From assembly GCF_000720175.1 (NCBI RefSeq), contig NZ_JOIX01000039.1, forward strand, positions 1-64,000: a DNA stretch of 64,000 bases, given 5' to 3'. Below, piece after piece: positions 15,611 to 24,124 of the stretch. The translations under genes were made by a program, and so were the position numbers. Source of the stretch: Streptomyces sp. NRRL S-337. Lineage in GTDB: Bacteria; Actinomycetota; Actinomycetes; Streptomycetales; Streptomycetaceae. The number at the start of each line of letters is the position of its first letter. The first letter of the stretch is position 1. Below the pieces are notes generated by a model. That model worked only from the letters and a program-made list of their open reading frames with translations, was not told the DNA's origin and did no database searches.

Positions 15611-16363
15611 TCAGCGGCCGATCGGCCAGGCCGCGGTCTCGTGGTAGTGCTCGCGGTCGGCGCGCTCGTTGAACTCCGCGCAGGCGTCGGTGAGCGACTC
15701 CAGCAGCGTCAGCGGGTCGGGGAGCGGGAGTTCCGGGCCGCGCAGCCAGGTCACCGCGGGCTGGTCGCCGGGGAGGGTCGAGGGCGGCAGGAGGACGTAG
15801 CTGCCGCGGCAGTGCCAGCGCAGGCCGGGATGCTCGTCCATGGTCTCGGGGTGGCAGTCCAGCTCGCAGGGCCACCACTCGTCCTCGTCGTCCGGGGTGC
15901 CGCGGGTGGCGGTGAAGAACAGCATCCGGCCGTCGCCGAAGCCGGCGCCGCTGAGGGTGATCGGGCCGACCTCGATGCCGGCCGCCTCCAGGCGTCCGAG
16001 GGCGCTGCGGCCGGCCTCGACGGGCACGTCCAGGACGTCGTGGGCGATGCCGGTGGCGGTGATGAAGTTGGCCTGCGGGAGGGTCCGGATCCAGGCGGCG
16101 ACCTTGTCGCGGTCGGTGGTGGCGACGGTCTGCCAGCCGAAGGAGATGGGGTGGCGTCCGGGGGTGGGACAGCCGATCCGCTCACAGGAACAGCCGTAGC
16201 CGGAGGGGTGCGCCGCCGGGGCGATCGGGAAGCCCGCATCGGCCGCGGCCAGCAGCAGGTCCTCGCGGCCGCGCGCGGCAACCGATCCCGTGTCCGTATC
16301 GCCGCCGTCCGATCCGCTCTTCGGCCGGCGCAGCCACTGGGAGAACCTGCTCTTGCGTTCCAT
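15611..16363 (-). CDS. Bifunctional primase/polymerase-domain protein
   Basis: 250-aa protein of the Prim-Pol N-terminal family common in Streptomyces. Marks are LLAAADAGFPIAPA near residue 40, the cysteine-containing YGCSCERIGCPTPGRHPI, the acidic motif ITATGIAHDVLDVPVEAG (DxD at about 112-114), and HCRGSYVLLPPS with the conserved His near residue 190. Only the primase-polymerase half is present, with no helicase fused, and the neighbours are not replication genes. The fold assignment is good; actual primer synthesis is unproven, and such proteins are often only called prim-pol by domain. Confidence 0.78.
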   Translation of the reverse strand: MERKSRFSQWLRRPKSGSDGGDTDTGSVAARGREDLLLAAADAGFPIAPAAHPSGYGCSCERIGCPTPGRHPISFGWQTVATTDRDKVAAWIRTLPQANFITATGIAHDVLDVPVEAGRSALGRLEAAGIEVGPITLSGAGFGDGRMLFFTATRGTPDDEDEWWPCELDCHPETMDEHPGLRWHCRGSYVLLPPSTLPGDQPAVTWLRGPELPLPDPLTLLESLTDACAEFNERADREHYHETAAWPIGR

Positions 16364-16526
16364 CTATCCCCTCACTTCGAGCGGTGGTCTGGGATCAATG
16401 CTGCCACCATCCTGCGCCCGGGGTGACCGGTGTGCGGATCCGGGGTGAACAGAAGGAGTGCGAATACCGGCATTTCCAGCCATCCCCGACAGGTCGCCGC
16501 GCTCGACCGGCGCTCGGCCGGCCGGG

Positions 16527-17144
16527 TCAGTCCCGCGGCCGCAGACCACGCAATGCCTGGTCGACGAGGGTGTCGACGAAGGCGTGGGTCAATGCGCCGG
16601 TGCGCATCAGCCAGCGCTGTGAGAAGGGACTCAGCACCATCTCGGCGGCCACCCGCAGGTCGGTGTCCGCGGCCACCTCGCCGGCCTCCTGGGCCCGCCG
16701 CAGCCGGTCGACGTAGACCTGGATGCCGGGCTCCATCAGCCGGGCGACGAAGTTCCGGGAGAGTTCCTCGTCGTTCGCGCCGGCCGCGGCGAGGGCGCGG
16801 TAGGGGGCCTGCCAGGCGTGGTCGTTGAATTCGTCGGCGGTCGCACGGAGCACGGTCTTCAGGTCGGCGGCGAGATCACCGGTGTCCGGGAGGCCCTTGT
16901 CGTAGTCCTCGCCGGCGCCGGCGGTGAAGGCGTCCAGGAGGACCGCGGCCTTGGAGGGCCACCAGCGGTAGATGGTCTGTTTGCCGACCCCGGCCCGGGA
17001 GGCGATGCCCTCGATCGTGAGCTTGTCGTAGCCCACCTCGCCGACCAGCGTGAGCGCGGCGTCGAAGATCGCCTGCCGGGAGCGCTCGCTGCGGCGGGAG
17101 GAGTCGGGGGCTTTGGCGGTGGAGCGGGCTGAGGTGTCGGCCAT
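16527..17144 (-). CDS. TetR-family regulator
   Basis: 205-aa regulator. The N-terminal HTH (about 20-65) reads RQAIFDAALTLVGEVGYDKL, TIEGIASRAGVGKQTIYRWW and PSKAAVLLDAF. The C-terminal part (about 75-205) resembles the TetR_C_16/33-type ligand-binding domain (LRATADEFNDHAWQAPYRAL). It is divergent from the DUF6243 gene with three CGAGACG-N3-CGTCTCG operators between, so it should repress itself and that gene. Ligand unknown. Confidence 0.9.
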   Translation of the reverse strand: MADTSARSTAKAPDSSRRSERSRQAIFDAALTLVGEVGYDKLTIEGIASRAGVGKQTIYRWWPSKAAVLLDAFTAGAGEDYDKGLPDTGDLAADLKTVLRATADEFNDHAWQAPYRALAAAGANDEELSRNFVARLMEPGIQVYVDRLRRAQEAGEVAADTDLRVAAEMVLSPFSQRWLMRTGALTHAFVDTLVDQALRGLRPRD

Positions 17145-17167
17145 GCGGCGAGTGTAGCGACAACTAG

Positions 17168-17242
17168 GCGAGACGTTTCGTCTTGACGAGACGACGCGTC
17201 TCGTACATGCTGGAACCCGTTACGCGAGACGGATCGTCTCGC
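17168..17242. promoter_or_regulatory. Three TetR operators in a divergent promoter
   Basis: Sites with half-site CGAGACG and a 3-bp centre are at 17168-17186 (GCGAGACG-ttt-CGTCTtg, one mismatch), 17186-17204 (ACGAGACG-acg-CGTCTCGT, perfect) and 17224-17242 (GCGAGACG-gat-CGTCTCGC, perfect). The first two centres are 18 bp apart, the third is 38 bp further. This suits two cooperating TetR dimers on one face plus a separate site near the DUF6243 start. Confidence 0.85.
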
Positions 17243-17269
17243 TTCATCGGTGCGACGGAGGAGGAACCC

Positions 17270-17449
17270 ATGAGCAAGGGCAACGGAGACGGCATGCTCG
17301 GCGTCGGTGGCACCCGCAGCAAGCTGTCGCGCGGAGCGCTGCGCGGCGGCGCCGGCGGCGGCCGGGGCGGCACGGACCGCGCCCGGACGCAGGCCCAACG
17401 ACAGGAGCTGTTGCGCAAATTCCAGGAACGAGCGGCCGGAAAGGAATGA
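17270..17449 (+). CDS. DUF6243 family small basic protein
   Basis: 59-aa protein: MSKGNGDGMLGVGGTRSKLS, then a Gly/Arg stretch RGALRGGAGGGRGG and a helical basic tail (ARTQAQRQELLRKFQERAAG). The GMLGVGGTRSKLSR block is the hallmark of DUF6243. ATG 17270 has AGGAGGA 5-10 nt upstream. It is controlled from the triple TetR operator region. Function unknown; composition suggests an RNA- or DNA-binding small protein. Confidence 0.85.
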   Translation: MSKGNGDGMLGVGGTRSKLSRGALRGGAGGGRGGTDRARTQAQRQELLRKFQERAAGKE

Positions 17450-17458
17450 GACCGCCCG

Positions 17459-17484
17459 GGCCCGGCGTGATCAGGCGCCGGGCC
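17459..17484. terminator. Hairpin between convergent DUF6243 and Rsm22 genes
   Basis: GGCCCGGCG (17459-17467) and CGCCGGGCC (17476-17484) form a 9-bp perfect stem with an 8-nt loop overlapping the Rsm22 stop codon. No T-run. Confidence 0.55.
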
Positions 17485-18427
17485 AGGTGTCTCCCCAGGC
17501 GGCGTCCCGGGCCTCGCGGTACTGCGCGCCGTGCCGCTTGGTGACGGTGGTGCGCCGCAACCCCTCGTCCGTGGTGCACAGGTCGAGGAGGACCTGGCCC
17601 TTGCGGAGCTGCGGTTTGCGGACGATCCGGGCGGGGGCGGGCTCGGCCGGCAGGGCGGTCGCCGCGATGTAGGAGAACTTCTCGTCCTCGTACGGGAGCG
17701 CGCCGCCCTTGACCTGGCGGTGGAGGGAGGAGCGGCTGACCCGGGCGGAGAAGTGGCACCAGTCCTCGCCGACGACGATGGGGCAGGTCCCGGCGTGCGG
17801 GCAGGGGGCGACGATCCGCAGGCCGGCCTCGATGAGCTGGTCGCGGGCCTCGCGGATGCGGAGGTAGCCGTCGGGGGTGCCCGGTTCGATCAGGACGACG
17901 GCGGTGGCGGTGGCGGCCGCGGCGACCACCGCGCGGCGGTCCTCGGGGCGGAGTTCGCCGAGCACGTAGGAGACCGTGACCAGGTCCGTGCCCTCGGGGA
18001 CGGTCAGGCCGGCGCCGATGGTGCCGCGGCGCCAGGTGGTGTCCGGGAGGGTGCCGGCGGCGAGTTCGGCGCCGAGGTCCAGGGCCGGCTGGGCCCAGTC
18101 CAGGACGGTGCTGTGGTGGCCCTGCCAGAGGGCGGCGGTGGCCCAGGTCGCGGCCCCGGTGCCGCCGCCGATGTCGAGGTGGGTGGCCGGGGACCAGTCC
18201 GGAACGCGGGCGGCGAACGCGGTCAGCGCGGCCCGGACCGCCTCGAAGGTGGCCGGCATCCGGTAGGCGGCATAGGCGGCCACGTCCGCGCGGTCGCGCA
18301 GGACCGGGGCGTCGGTGGGGGTACGCCCCCGGTAGTTGGCGATCAGCCGCTCCACGGCCTGCGCGGCCTGCTTGGGCGGCAGACCGTCGAGCAGACCGGC
18401 CAGTGCGGCGCGCAATTCGTCGTGCAT
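17471..18427 (-). CDS. Rsm22-family ribosomal small-subunit methyltransferase-like protein
   Basis: 318-aa protein related to mitochondrial Rsm22/METTL17. A helical N-terminus is followed by a SAM-binding motif THLDIGGGTGAATWAT (about 92-107) and YVLGELRPEDRR. The C-terminal half has the cysteine cluster CPHAGTCPIV...DWCHFSARV (about 213-235), which in this family binds an Fe-S cluster or zinc, and ends with basic KRHGAQYREARDAAWGDTW. ATG 18427 opens the family-like MHDELRAALAGLL. The start lies at the edge of the palindromic repeat element. Methylation of rRNA in bacteria is not demonstrated for the family; an assembly role is equally possible. Confidence 0.85.
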   Translation of the reverse strand: MHDELRAALAGLLDGLPPKQAAQAVERLIANYRGRTPTDAPVLRDRADVAAYAAYRMPATFEAVRAALTAFAARVPDWSPATHLDIGGGTGAATWATAALWQGHHSTVLDWAQPALDLGAELAAGTLPDTTWRRGTIGAGLTVPEGTDLVTVSYVLGELRPEDRRAVVAAAATATAVVLIEPGTPDGYLRIREARDQLIEAGLRIVAPCPHAGTCPIVVGEDWCHFSARVSRSSLHRQVKGGALPYEDEKFSYIAATALPAEPAPARIVRKPQLRKGQVLLDLCTTDEGLRRTTVTKRHGAQYREARDAAWGDTWPGA

Positions 18428-18524
18428 CGACGAAATTCTACGTACGTTTTCGGCTGACCCGCCGTGGGGGCTGGGGTTCTTCCGCCTTCGGCGGGCGTGG
18501 GGGTTTTGGGCCGGGGGAAAAAGA

Positions 18525-18563
18525 TTGGGGCGCTGCCGCGCCTTTGGCGCGGCAGCGCCCCAA
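18525..18563. terminator. 18-bp perfect hairpin
   Basis: Arms TTGGGGCGCTGCCGCGCC (18525-18542) and its complement (18546-18563) are separated by TTT. AAAAAGA precedes the stem, which on the minus strand becomes a T-rich tail, so it could terminate transcripts entering from the serine hydrolase gene before Rsm22. Confidence 0.6.
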
Positions 18564-18617
18564 TCCCATGCCCTCCCCGGGCGGGGGCGCCCCGCCGGCG
18601 GGAGGGGGCGGACCGGA

Positions 18618-18666
18618 GGCGCCTGTGTTGTGGACGTAAAGCGAAGCAGTCCACAACACAGGCGCC
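18618..18666. repeat. Hairpin repeat, copy 3
   Basis: Perfect 18-bp arms (18618-18635 and 18649-18666) around the 13-nt loop GTAAAGCGAAGCA. The inner stem is TGTTGTGGAC/GTCCACAACA, different from copies 1 and 2 but still fully paired, while the loop is nearly the same. Confidence 0.88.
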
Positions 18667-18791
18667 GGAGGGCCGAACCCGCAACCACCCACCCACCAGG
18701 CGCCCCCGGCCCTAAACCCCACCCCACCCCGCCGAAGGCGGGAAAAGACAGCAACCCCCACGGCGGGAAAGCCGACAACGTACGGCGAACG

Positions 18792-19847
18792 TCAGCCGAC
18801 GGCCCGCGCCAGGCACGTACCGGCAGTGGCCCGCGGGCCACTGCCGCCGGTGCGGCGCCGTGGGTGGACCGTATTGGCGAGCAGGATCAGGAACGTGTCG
18901 GTGGCGCGGTCCAGGACCAGGCTGGTGCCGGTGAAGCCGGTGTGGCCGGCCGCGCCGCGGCCCGCCAGCTCGCCCATGAAGTACGGCTGGTCCACGACGA
19001 AGCCGAGGCCCGGCGGGTCGAGCAGGGCATCGACCGCGGCGGGCCCGAGGATCCGGGTGGTGCCGTACGCGCCACCGTTGAGCAGGGTGCGGCACAGCAC
19101 GGCCAGGTCCTGGGCGGTGGAGAACAGGCCCGCGTGGCCGGCCACCCCGCCCAGCGCCCAGGCGTTCTCGTCGTGCACCTCGCCGCGGAGCATGCCGCGG
19201 TCCGCCTTGGCCCAGGGCCGCCGCTGGTCCTCGGTCGCCGCCACGCCGTGCGGCGGCAGCGGCCCGTAGCGGGTGGAGGTCATGCCGAGCGGGCCGGTGA
19301 TCTGCTCGCGGACCAGCGCGTCCAGGCGGCGCCCGGTGCGGCGCTCCAGGATCAGCGCCAGGGCGATGAGGTTGAGGTCGGAGTAGCGGTGGCCGGCACC
19401 GGTGCCGCCGCTGGGGGCGGCCGCCTCCCGCCACAGCAGCACCAGTTGGGCGGCCCGGTCGGGGTGGTCGTAGAAGGGGAGCTCGGGGGCGAGCCCGGAG
19501 GTGTGGGTGAGCAGCTGCCGGACGGTGCACCCGGGGGCGAAGGCCGGCAGATGGACCCGGACCTCGTCGTCGAGGGAGAGGCGGCCGCGTTCGGCCAGCT
19601 GGACGGCGGCGATCGCGGTGAAGAGCTTGGTGAGCGAGGCCAGGTCGAAGACGGTGCCGGTCCGCATCGGTTTCCACAGGTCGCGGGGCAGGTCCAGGCC
19701 GCGGTCCCGTTCGGGGTCGTACGCCCGGTAGCGGTGCGCCCAGCCGGCGGCCTCCTCGGCGGCCACGACCGGGCCGCGGCCGGCCAGCACCACGACCCCG
19801 GGGCTCCACGGCGGCCGGCCCTCGGGCAGCTCCCGCACCCCGCGCAC
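18792..19847 (-). CDS. Serine hydrolase, beta-lactamase/class C fold
   Basis: 351-aa penicillin-binding-protein-like hydrolase. The SxxK nucleophile motif is in VFDLASLTKLFTAIA (about 66-80), the YxN-type motif is YSDLN (about 149-153), and the HTG motif is in AGHTGFTGTSLVLD (about 305). No signal peptide is seen. The GTG at 19847 is the first usable start. In-frame homology seems to continue upstream (AGLDPAWVERL) to the end of the efflux gene, where only a CTG is available, so the true start may lie upstream and overlap that gene. Such enzymes include esterases and DD-peptidases; the substrate cannot be inferred. Confidence 0.82.
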   Translation of the reverse strand: MRGVRELPEGRPPWSPGVVVLAGRGPVVAAEEAAGWAHRYRAYDPERDRGLDLPRDLWKPMRTGTVFDLASLTKLFTAIAAVQLAERGRLSLDDEVRVHLPAFAPGCTVRQLLTHTSGLAPELPFYDHPDRAAQLVLLWREAAAPSGGTGAGHRYSDLNLIALALILERRTGRRLDALVREQITGPLGMTSTRYGPLPPHGVAATEDQRRPWAKADRGMLRGEVHDENAWALGGVAGHAGLFSTAQDLAVLCRTLLNGGAYGTTRILGPAAVDALLDPPGLGFVVDQPYFMGELAGRGAAGHTGFTGTSLVLDRATDTFLILLANTVHPRRRTGGSGPRATAGTCLARAVG

Positions 19848-19915
19848 CAGCCGCTCGACCCAGGCGGGGTCCAGTCCCGCCCGGGCCGGGGTGCCAGAGG
19901 TGAGTCGCGGTGCGT

Positions 19916-21247
19916 TCAGAGTGCGGTCCTCCCGCCGGAGCTGCTCTCCCCCTTACGCTGCCACGGACGGCACAGTCCCAGGAAGCTCCCGAGCGCCAAA
20001 ACGGCGCAGGAGAGCTGGACGAGTGCCATCGGTACGGCCGTGCGCTCGCCCGCGATGCCCACCAGCGGCGAGGCCACCGAGCCGAGGAGGAAGGTCGAGG
20101 TGCCCAGCAGGGCGGAGGCGGAGCCGGCCGCGTGCGGGGTGCGCAGCAGCGCCAGGGTGTTGGTGCTCGGCATGACCAGGCCCATGGCGGCCATCAGCAC
20201 GAACAGTCCGGCGGCCGTCGGGAACAGTCCGACGTGTCCGAAGACGCCGGAGGACATCAGCAGCAGCGCGGCCGCGGCGAGCGCGATCACGGTCAGGCCG
20301 GCGCCCAGCACCTTGTCCAGGGCGACCCGGCCGACCAGCACCTTGCCGTTGAGCTGACCGACCGCCACCAGGCCCACGGAGTTGATGCCGAACAGCAGGC
20401 TGAAGACCTGCGGGGAGGCGCCGTAGATCTCCTGGACGACGAACGGCGAGGCCGAGATGTACGCGAAGAGGGCGGCGAAGGCGAAGGCGCCGACGAGGAG
20501 GTAGCCGGAGAAGACCCGGTCGGCGAGGAGGTCTCGCATGGTGCGCAGGGCCTCGCCGATGCCGCCGGGGTGCCGCCGGGCGGGCGGCAGGGTCTCCGCC
20601 AGGCGGCGCCAGACCAGAAGGGTGAGGGCGAGGCCGACGGCGGTGAGGACGACGAAGACGCCGCGCCAGTCGGTGACCTGCAGGATCTGTCCGCCGATGA
20701 GCGGGGCGACGACCGGCGCCACCCCGGAGATCAGCATCAGGGTGGAGAAGAACCGCGCCATCGCCACCCCGTCGTAGAGGTCGCGCACCACGGCGCGGGC
20801 GATGACGATGCCGGCGGCGCCCGCCAGTCCCTGCAACAGCCGGAAGGCGATGAGGAGTTCGGCGTTGGTGGCGATCACGCACAGGGCGGTGGCCAGGACG
20901 TAGACGACCATGCCGGCCAGCAGCGGGCGGCGGCGCCCCCACTTGTCGCTCATCGGGCCGACGATCATCTGGCCCAGCGCCATGCCGGCGAGGCAGGTGG
21001 TGAGGGTGAGCTGGACGGTGGCGGCCGGGCTGTGCAGCGCGGCGGTGACCTGCGGCAGGGCCGGCAGGTACATGTCCATGGAGAGCGGCGGGACCGCGGT
21101 GAGTCCGCCGAGGACGAGGGTGACGAGGAGGCCGGTGCGGCGGGACGCGGCGGGAGGTGGTGCTGTTGCCGCGTCCCGCCCGGCTATCGCGGGGTTGTCC
21201 GAGGTGTCGGCCGGGCTGGTGCCGGGCTCCGTCATGTGCGTCTCCAT
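19916..21247 (-). CDS. Bcr/CflA-family multidrug efflux transporter (MFS)
   Basis: 443-aa 12-helix drug:H+ antiporter. The N-terminal tail (about 40 aa, Ala/Pro-rich) precedes helix 1 (GLLVTLVLGGLTAVPPLSMD). The Bcr/CflA signature PPLSMDMYLPALPQV, motif A (GPMSDKWGRRRPLLAG, about 100) and the RxxQG segment AFRLLQGLAGAAGIVIARAVVRD (quoted in part) are clear. An alternative ATG is at 21235. The next gene on the strand starts about 70 bp after its stop, perhaps co-transcribed. Substrate unknown; chloramphenicol, bicyclomycin or sulfonamides are family examples. Confidence 0.9.
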   Translation of the reverse strand: METHMTEPGTSPADTSDNPAIAGRDAATAPPPAASRRTGLLVTLVLGGLTAVPPLSMDMYLPALPQVTAALHSPAATVQLTLTTCLAGMALGQMIVGPMSDKWGRRRPLLAGMVVYVLATALCVIATNAELLIAFRLLQGLAGAAGIVIARAVVRDLYDGVAMARFFSTLMLISGVAPVVAPLIGGQILQVTDWRGVFVVLTAVGLALTLLVWRRLAETLPPARRHPGGIGEALRTMRDLLADRVFSGYLLVGAFAFAALFAYISASPFVVQEIYGASPQVFSLLFGINSVGLVAVGQLNGKVLVGRVALDKVLGAGLTVIALAAAALLLMSSGVFGHVGLFPTAAGLFVLMAAMGLVMPSTNTLALLRTPHAAGSASALLGTSTFLLGSVASPLVGIAGERTAVPMALVQLSCAVLALGSFLGLCRPWQRKGESSSGGRTAL

Positions 21248-21317
21248 GGGTACGTGGTGAGTGCAACCATGGTGTCATGCCCAGAGCGGCTCCGGGCCCC
21301 TTACCGGGTATGTCATT

Positions 21318-21329
21318 GGACCTAGGTCC
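21318..21329. promoter_or_regulatory. Palindrome GGACCTAGGTCC upstream of Bcr/CflA gene
   Basis: Perfect 12-bp palindrome 71 bp upstream of the efflux gene start. GACCTAGGTC recurs about 60 bp upstream of the other drug-efflux gene (55601-55610). It may be an operator core. Confidence 0.4.
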
Positions 21330-21338
21330 GAGGTCCCC

Positions 21339-22970
21339 TCAGGCCGGCTTGAGGCCCGGGTCGCCGGCCTCGGTGACGAAGGACGCGGCCGTCCGCACCG
21401 GCGCGCCGGGGGTGGTGACGGCGGACACCGTCCGGTAGTCGCCGCGGGCGGTGTCCCGGTCCAGGGTGACCGTCACATAGCCGCGGCGGCCGTTGTAGAA
21501 CTTCAGGTGCGGGTTGGCGGCCATGTACGTGCCCCAGTTGGCGGGCTTGTCCGCGCCGTCCTTGCCGCTGGCGATCGAGGTGGTGACGAACTCCACGCCC
21601 GCGGTGCGCGAGGCGGGGTCCGCGAAGTCCTTCTTGATGTCGAAGGCGTAGTGGACGTGCACGTCGCCGGTGAGCACGACGAGGTTGTCCACGCCGGCCG
21701 ACTCGGCGCCCGCCAGCACCCGCGCGCGGGAGGCCGGGTAGCCGTCCCAGGCGTCCATGCTGACCTGGTAGCCGGGGCCGGTGGCGTTGCGCCGCTCGGA
21801 GAACGCGACCTGCTGCGGCAGCACGTTCCAGCGGGCGGTGGACTGCCGCCAGCCGTCGATCAGCCAGCGCTCCTGGGTGGCGCCGGTCAGGGTCCGCCTC
21901 GGGTCGTCGGACTCCGGGCCCGGCGCGTGCCAGCCGTCGCCGTAGGCCTGGTCGGAGCGGTACTGGCGGGTGTCGAGGATGTCGAACTGGGCGAGCTGCC
22001 CGTAGTGGAGGCGGCGGTAGAGCCGGGCGTCCGGGCCGTGCGGCCGCTGCGGGCGGCGCAGCGGCTGGTTCTCCCAGTACGCGCGGTAGGCGGCGGCCCG
22101 GCGGATGAGGAACTCGGCGGGCGGGAGGTCGTCCTCGCTGATGTCGGAGGCGTAGTTGTTCTCCACCTCGTGGTCGTCCCAGGTGACGATGAAGGGGTGG
22201 GCGGCGTGCGCGGCCTGGAGGTCCGGGTCGGACTTGTACAGGGCGTAACGCAGCCGGTAGTCCTCCAGCGTGACCGTCTCGCGGTGGAAGCGGTCGGGCA
22301 GCGTGCGGTCGGTGTACCTGCGGGCGCCGCCGGCCGCGTCGACCGGGTACTCGTAGAGGTAGTCGCCGAGGTGGAAGACGACGTCGAGGTCCTCCTCGGC
22401 CAGGTGCCGGTAGGCGGTGAAGTAGCCGTCGTGGTAGGCCTGGCAGGAGACCGCGGCGAGCTTCAGCCGGGAGAGGTGGGCGCCGCGGGCCGGCGCGGTG
22501 CGGGTGCGGCCGACCGGGCTGATCCAACTGCCGGCCCGGAAGCGGTAGTAGTAGACGCGGTCCGGCGCGAGGCCGGTGGGCTCGATGTGCACGGAGTGGT
22601 TGAACTCCGGGTGGGCGTCGGCCCGGCCGCGCCCCGCGAGCCGGGTGAACTTCTCGTCGTACGCGACCTCCCAGCGCACCGGAACTCTGGCGTCCGGCAT
22701 GCCTCCCCCACCCTCGTAGGGGCGCGGGGCGAGGCGGGTCCACAGCACCACCGAGCCGGGCTGGGGGTCGCCGGAGGCGACGCCGAGGGTGAAGGGGTTC
22801 TCGGTGAGCTTCCGGGCGTCGGCCTCGGCGGCCTGCGCGGCGCCCGCGGCCGGGAGGTTGGTGGTGAACGCGAGCGCGGCGGCGGCCCCGGTGACGGTGA
22901 GGAAGCGGCGCCGGCCCACGTGTGCTGCGGCGGCCCTGATCTCCTGCTCGTACGGTGCGGTGGGTGTCAT
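21339..22970 (-). CDS. phoD: Alkaline phosphatase D (PhoD) family, Tat-exported
   Basis: 543-aa secreted phosphodiesterase/phosphatase. A Tat signal is present (GRRRFLTVTGAAAALAFTTN, about 20-39). The N-terminal PhoD domain has FTLGVASGDPQPGSVVLWTR, and the metallophosphoesterase core has AAVSCQAY, FHLGDYLYEYP, TWDDHEVENNYA and a terminal VVLTGDVHVHYA. These provide the Cys, Asp, Asn and His ligands of the Fe3+/Ca2+ centre. ATG 22970 has GGAGGG upstream. In Streptomyces, PhoD enzymes are usually under PhoP control, but no PHO box was confirmed here. Confidence 0.93.
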   Translation of the reverse strand: MTPTAPYEQEIRAAAAHVGRRRFLTVTGAAAALAFTTNLPAAGAAQAAEADARKLTENPFTLGVASGDPQPGSVVLWTRLAPRPYEGGGGMPDARVPVRWEVAYDEKFTRLAGRGRADAHPEFNHSVHIEPTGLAPDRVYYYRFRAGSWISPVGRTRTAPARGAHLSRLKLAAVSCQAYHDGYFTAYRHLAEEDLDVVFHLGDYLYEYPVDAAGGARRYTDRTLPDRFHRETVTLEDYRLRYALYKSDPDLQAAHAAHPFIVTWDDHEVENNYASDISEDDLPPAEFLIRRAAAYRAYWENQPLRRPQRPHGPDARLYRRLHYGQLAQFDILDTRQYRSDQAYGDGWHAPGPESDDPRRTLTGATQERWLIDGWRQSTARWNVLPQQVAFSERRNATGPGYQVSMDAWDGYPASRARVLAGAESAGVDNLVVLTGDVHVHYAFDIKKDFADPASRTAGVEFVTTSIASGKDGADKPANWGTYMAANPHLKFYNGRRGYVTVTLDRDTARGDYRTVSAVTTPGAPVRTAASFVTEAGDPGLKPA

Positions 22971-23145
22971 CTGACCCTCCCCTGGCGGCGGTTGCTGCCG
23001 ACGATTGGAAGGCCGTGGGACGGCGGGCCGCTGACCCGGGTACGACGCAGGCATGACAGCTCGATGATGGTTGGTCCGGCACCGGACGTCGCCGGACAAT
23101 CACGGCACGCGGCACGCACCACCGGCTCTCCGTAGGATCCGGGAC

Positions 23146-24072
23146 ATGGCTGAACTGATGGTGCGCGACGGCACCTGGACCTTCGACGGAGAGGGCATAC
23201 GCATCGTGCCGGGGCGCGAGCGCGGGGTGCACCGACTGCGCCAGGACCTGGGCGAGTTCACGGTCCCGCTGGCCGCGCTGGCCGGCATCGCCCACGAACC
23301 GGCCCGCAAGGGCGGCCGGCTCCGGCTGCGGCTGCGGGACGGCGTGGACCCGCTGCTCCAGGTCACCGGCGGCGGGCTGCCGGACGACGCGAATCCGTAT
23401 CAGGTCGCCTTGGACGCCGCACGGGTGGACGTCGCCGAGTACTTCGTGGACGCGGTCCGGCAGGCCCTGCTGCTGGAGCAGGTGCCGGACGGGCCCTGCG
23501 ACCGCTATCTGCTGCCGGGTCCCTCGGTGCCGCTGACGGCCGCAGGGGTGGATGGGGTCGCCACCTTCGACGGGGAACGGGTGCACCTGGAATGGCGCTG
23601 GAACACCAGTGAGACCAAGCGGCAATGGGGTCCGCAGGACTACGCCCTGACCGACCTCGAAGCGGTGGAGTGGCGTCCGGCGGTCGGCCTGGAGTCCGGC
23701 TTCCTGCGCTTCCGTCCGCGCGGCGCGAAGGAACGGCTCTCACCGGATCACGACCCGAACTCCATCGAACTGTGGGGCTTCAAGAAGGAGAGCGGCACCA
23801 CCGCGCTGCTGGCGGCCGCGGTCACCGCCCGGCTGCCGCACCCCTCGGCGCCCGCGGCCCAGCGCCTTCCCGCGCCCGCTCCGGCCGCACCCGCGGTGGC
23901 GGCCGCACCGCCCGCGGCCGCCGCCCCGGCCGCCGCCCCCGCCGACGACCACGACGCGCTGCTGCGCCGGCTGCGCGAACTGGGCGAGCTGCACCGCGAC
24001 GGCATCCTGACCGACGAGGAGTTCACCGCCACGAAGGCGGCGGTGCTGCGGCGCTTCGACACCGGCGGCTGA
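23146..24072 (+). CDS. DUF4429 protein with C-terminal SHOCT domain
   Basis: 308-aa cytoplasmic protein with two DUF4429 repeats: residues about 5-125 ([40 protein letters not shown]) and about 130-230 ([36 protein letters not shown]). A 45-residue Ala/Pro linker follows, then a SHOCT helix pair ([30 protein letters not shown]). The repeats look like small beta-rich PH-like modules. ATG 23146 starts the homologous part. It is divergent from phoD. Function unknown in this family. Confidence 0.88.
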   Translation: MAELMVRDGTWTFDGEGIRIVPGRERGVHRLRQDLGEFTVPLAALAGIAHEPARKGGRLRLRLRDGVDPLLQVTGGGLPDDANPYQVALDAARVDVAEYFVDAVRQALLLEQVPDGPCDRYLLPGPSVPLTAAGVDGVATFDGERVHLEWRWNTSETKRQWGPQDYALTDLEAVEWRPAVGLESGFLRFRPRGAKERLSPDHDPNSIELWGFKKESGTTALLAAAVTARLPHPSAPAAQRLPAPAPAAPAVAAAPPAAAAPAAAPADDHDALLRRLRELGELHRDGILTDEEFTATKAAVLRRFDTGG

Positions 24073-24124
24073 GTCGCCGCGGCGGGCGCCCGGTTCGCTC
24101 CCCGCCGCCGTTTACGCTGCCGCC

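Larger units (their letters stand above)
18441..18784. repeat. Composite palindromic intergenic element
   Basis: About 344 bp without a gene. The outer arms (about 18441-18503 and 18718-18784) are imperfect inverted repeats sharing CGTACGTT-TCGGCT-CCCGCCGTGGGGG, each containing a small CCGCCTTCGGCGG hairpin. Inside are a near-uninterrupted hairpin (18525-18563) and a loop-conserved hairpin (18618-18666). The same arrangement of arm sequence and central hairpin is seen at the left edge of the window. It is not a recognised IS and encodes nothing. Confidence 0.8.

Noticed and set aside
17186..17204. CGAGACG dyads considered as LexA/SOS boxes
   Set aside because: Half-site and spacing do not fit the actinobacterial SOS box (GAAC-N4-GTTC); the adjacent TetR gene explains them.
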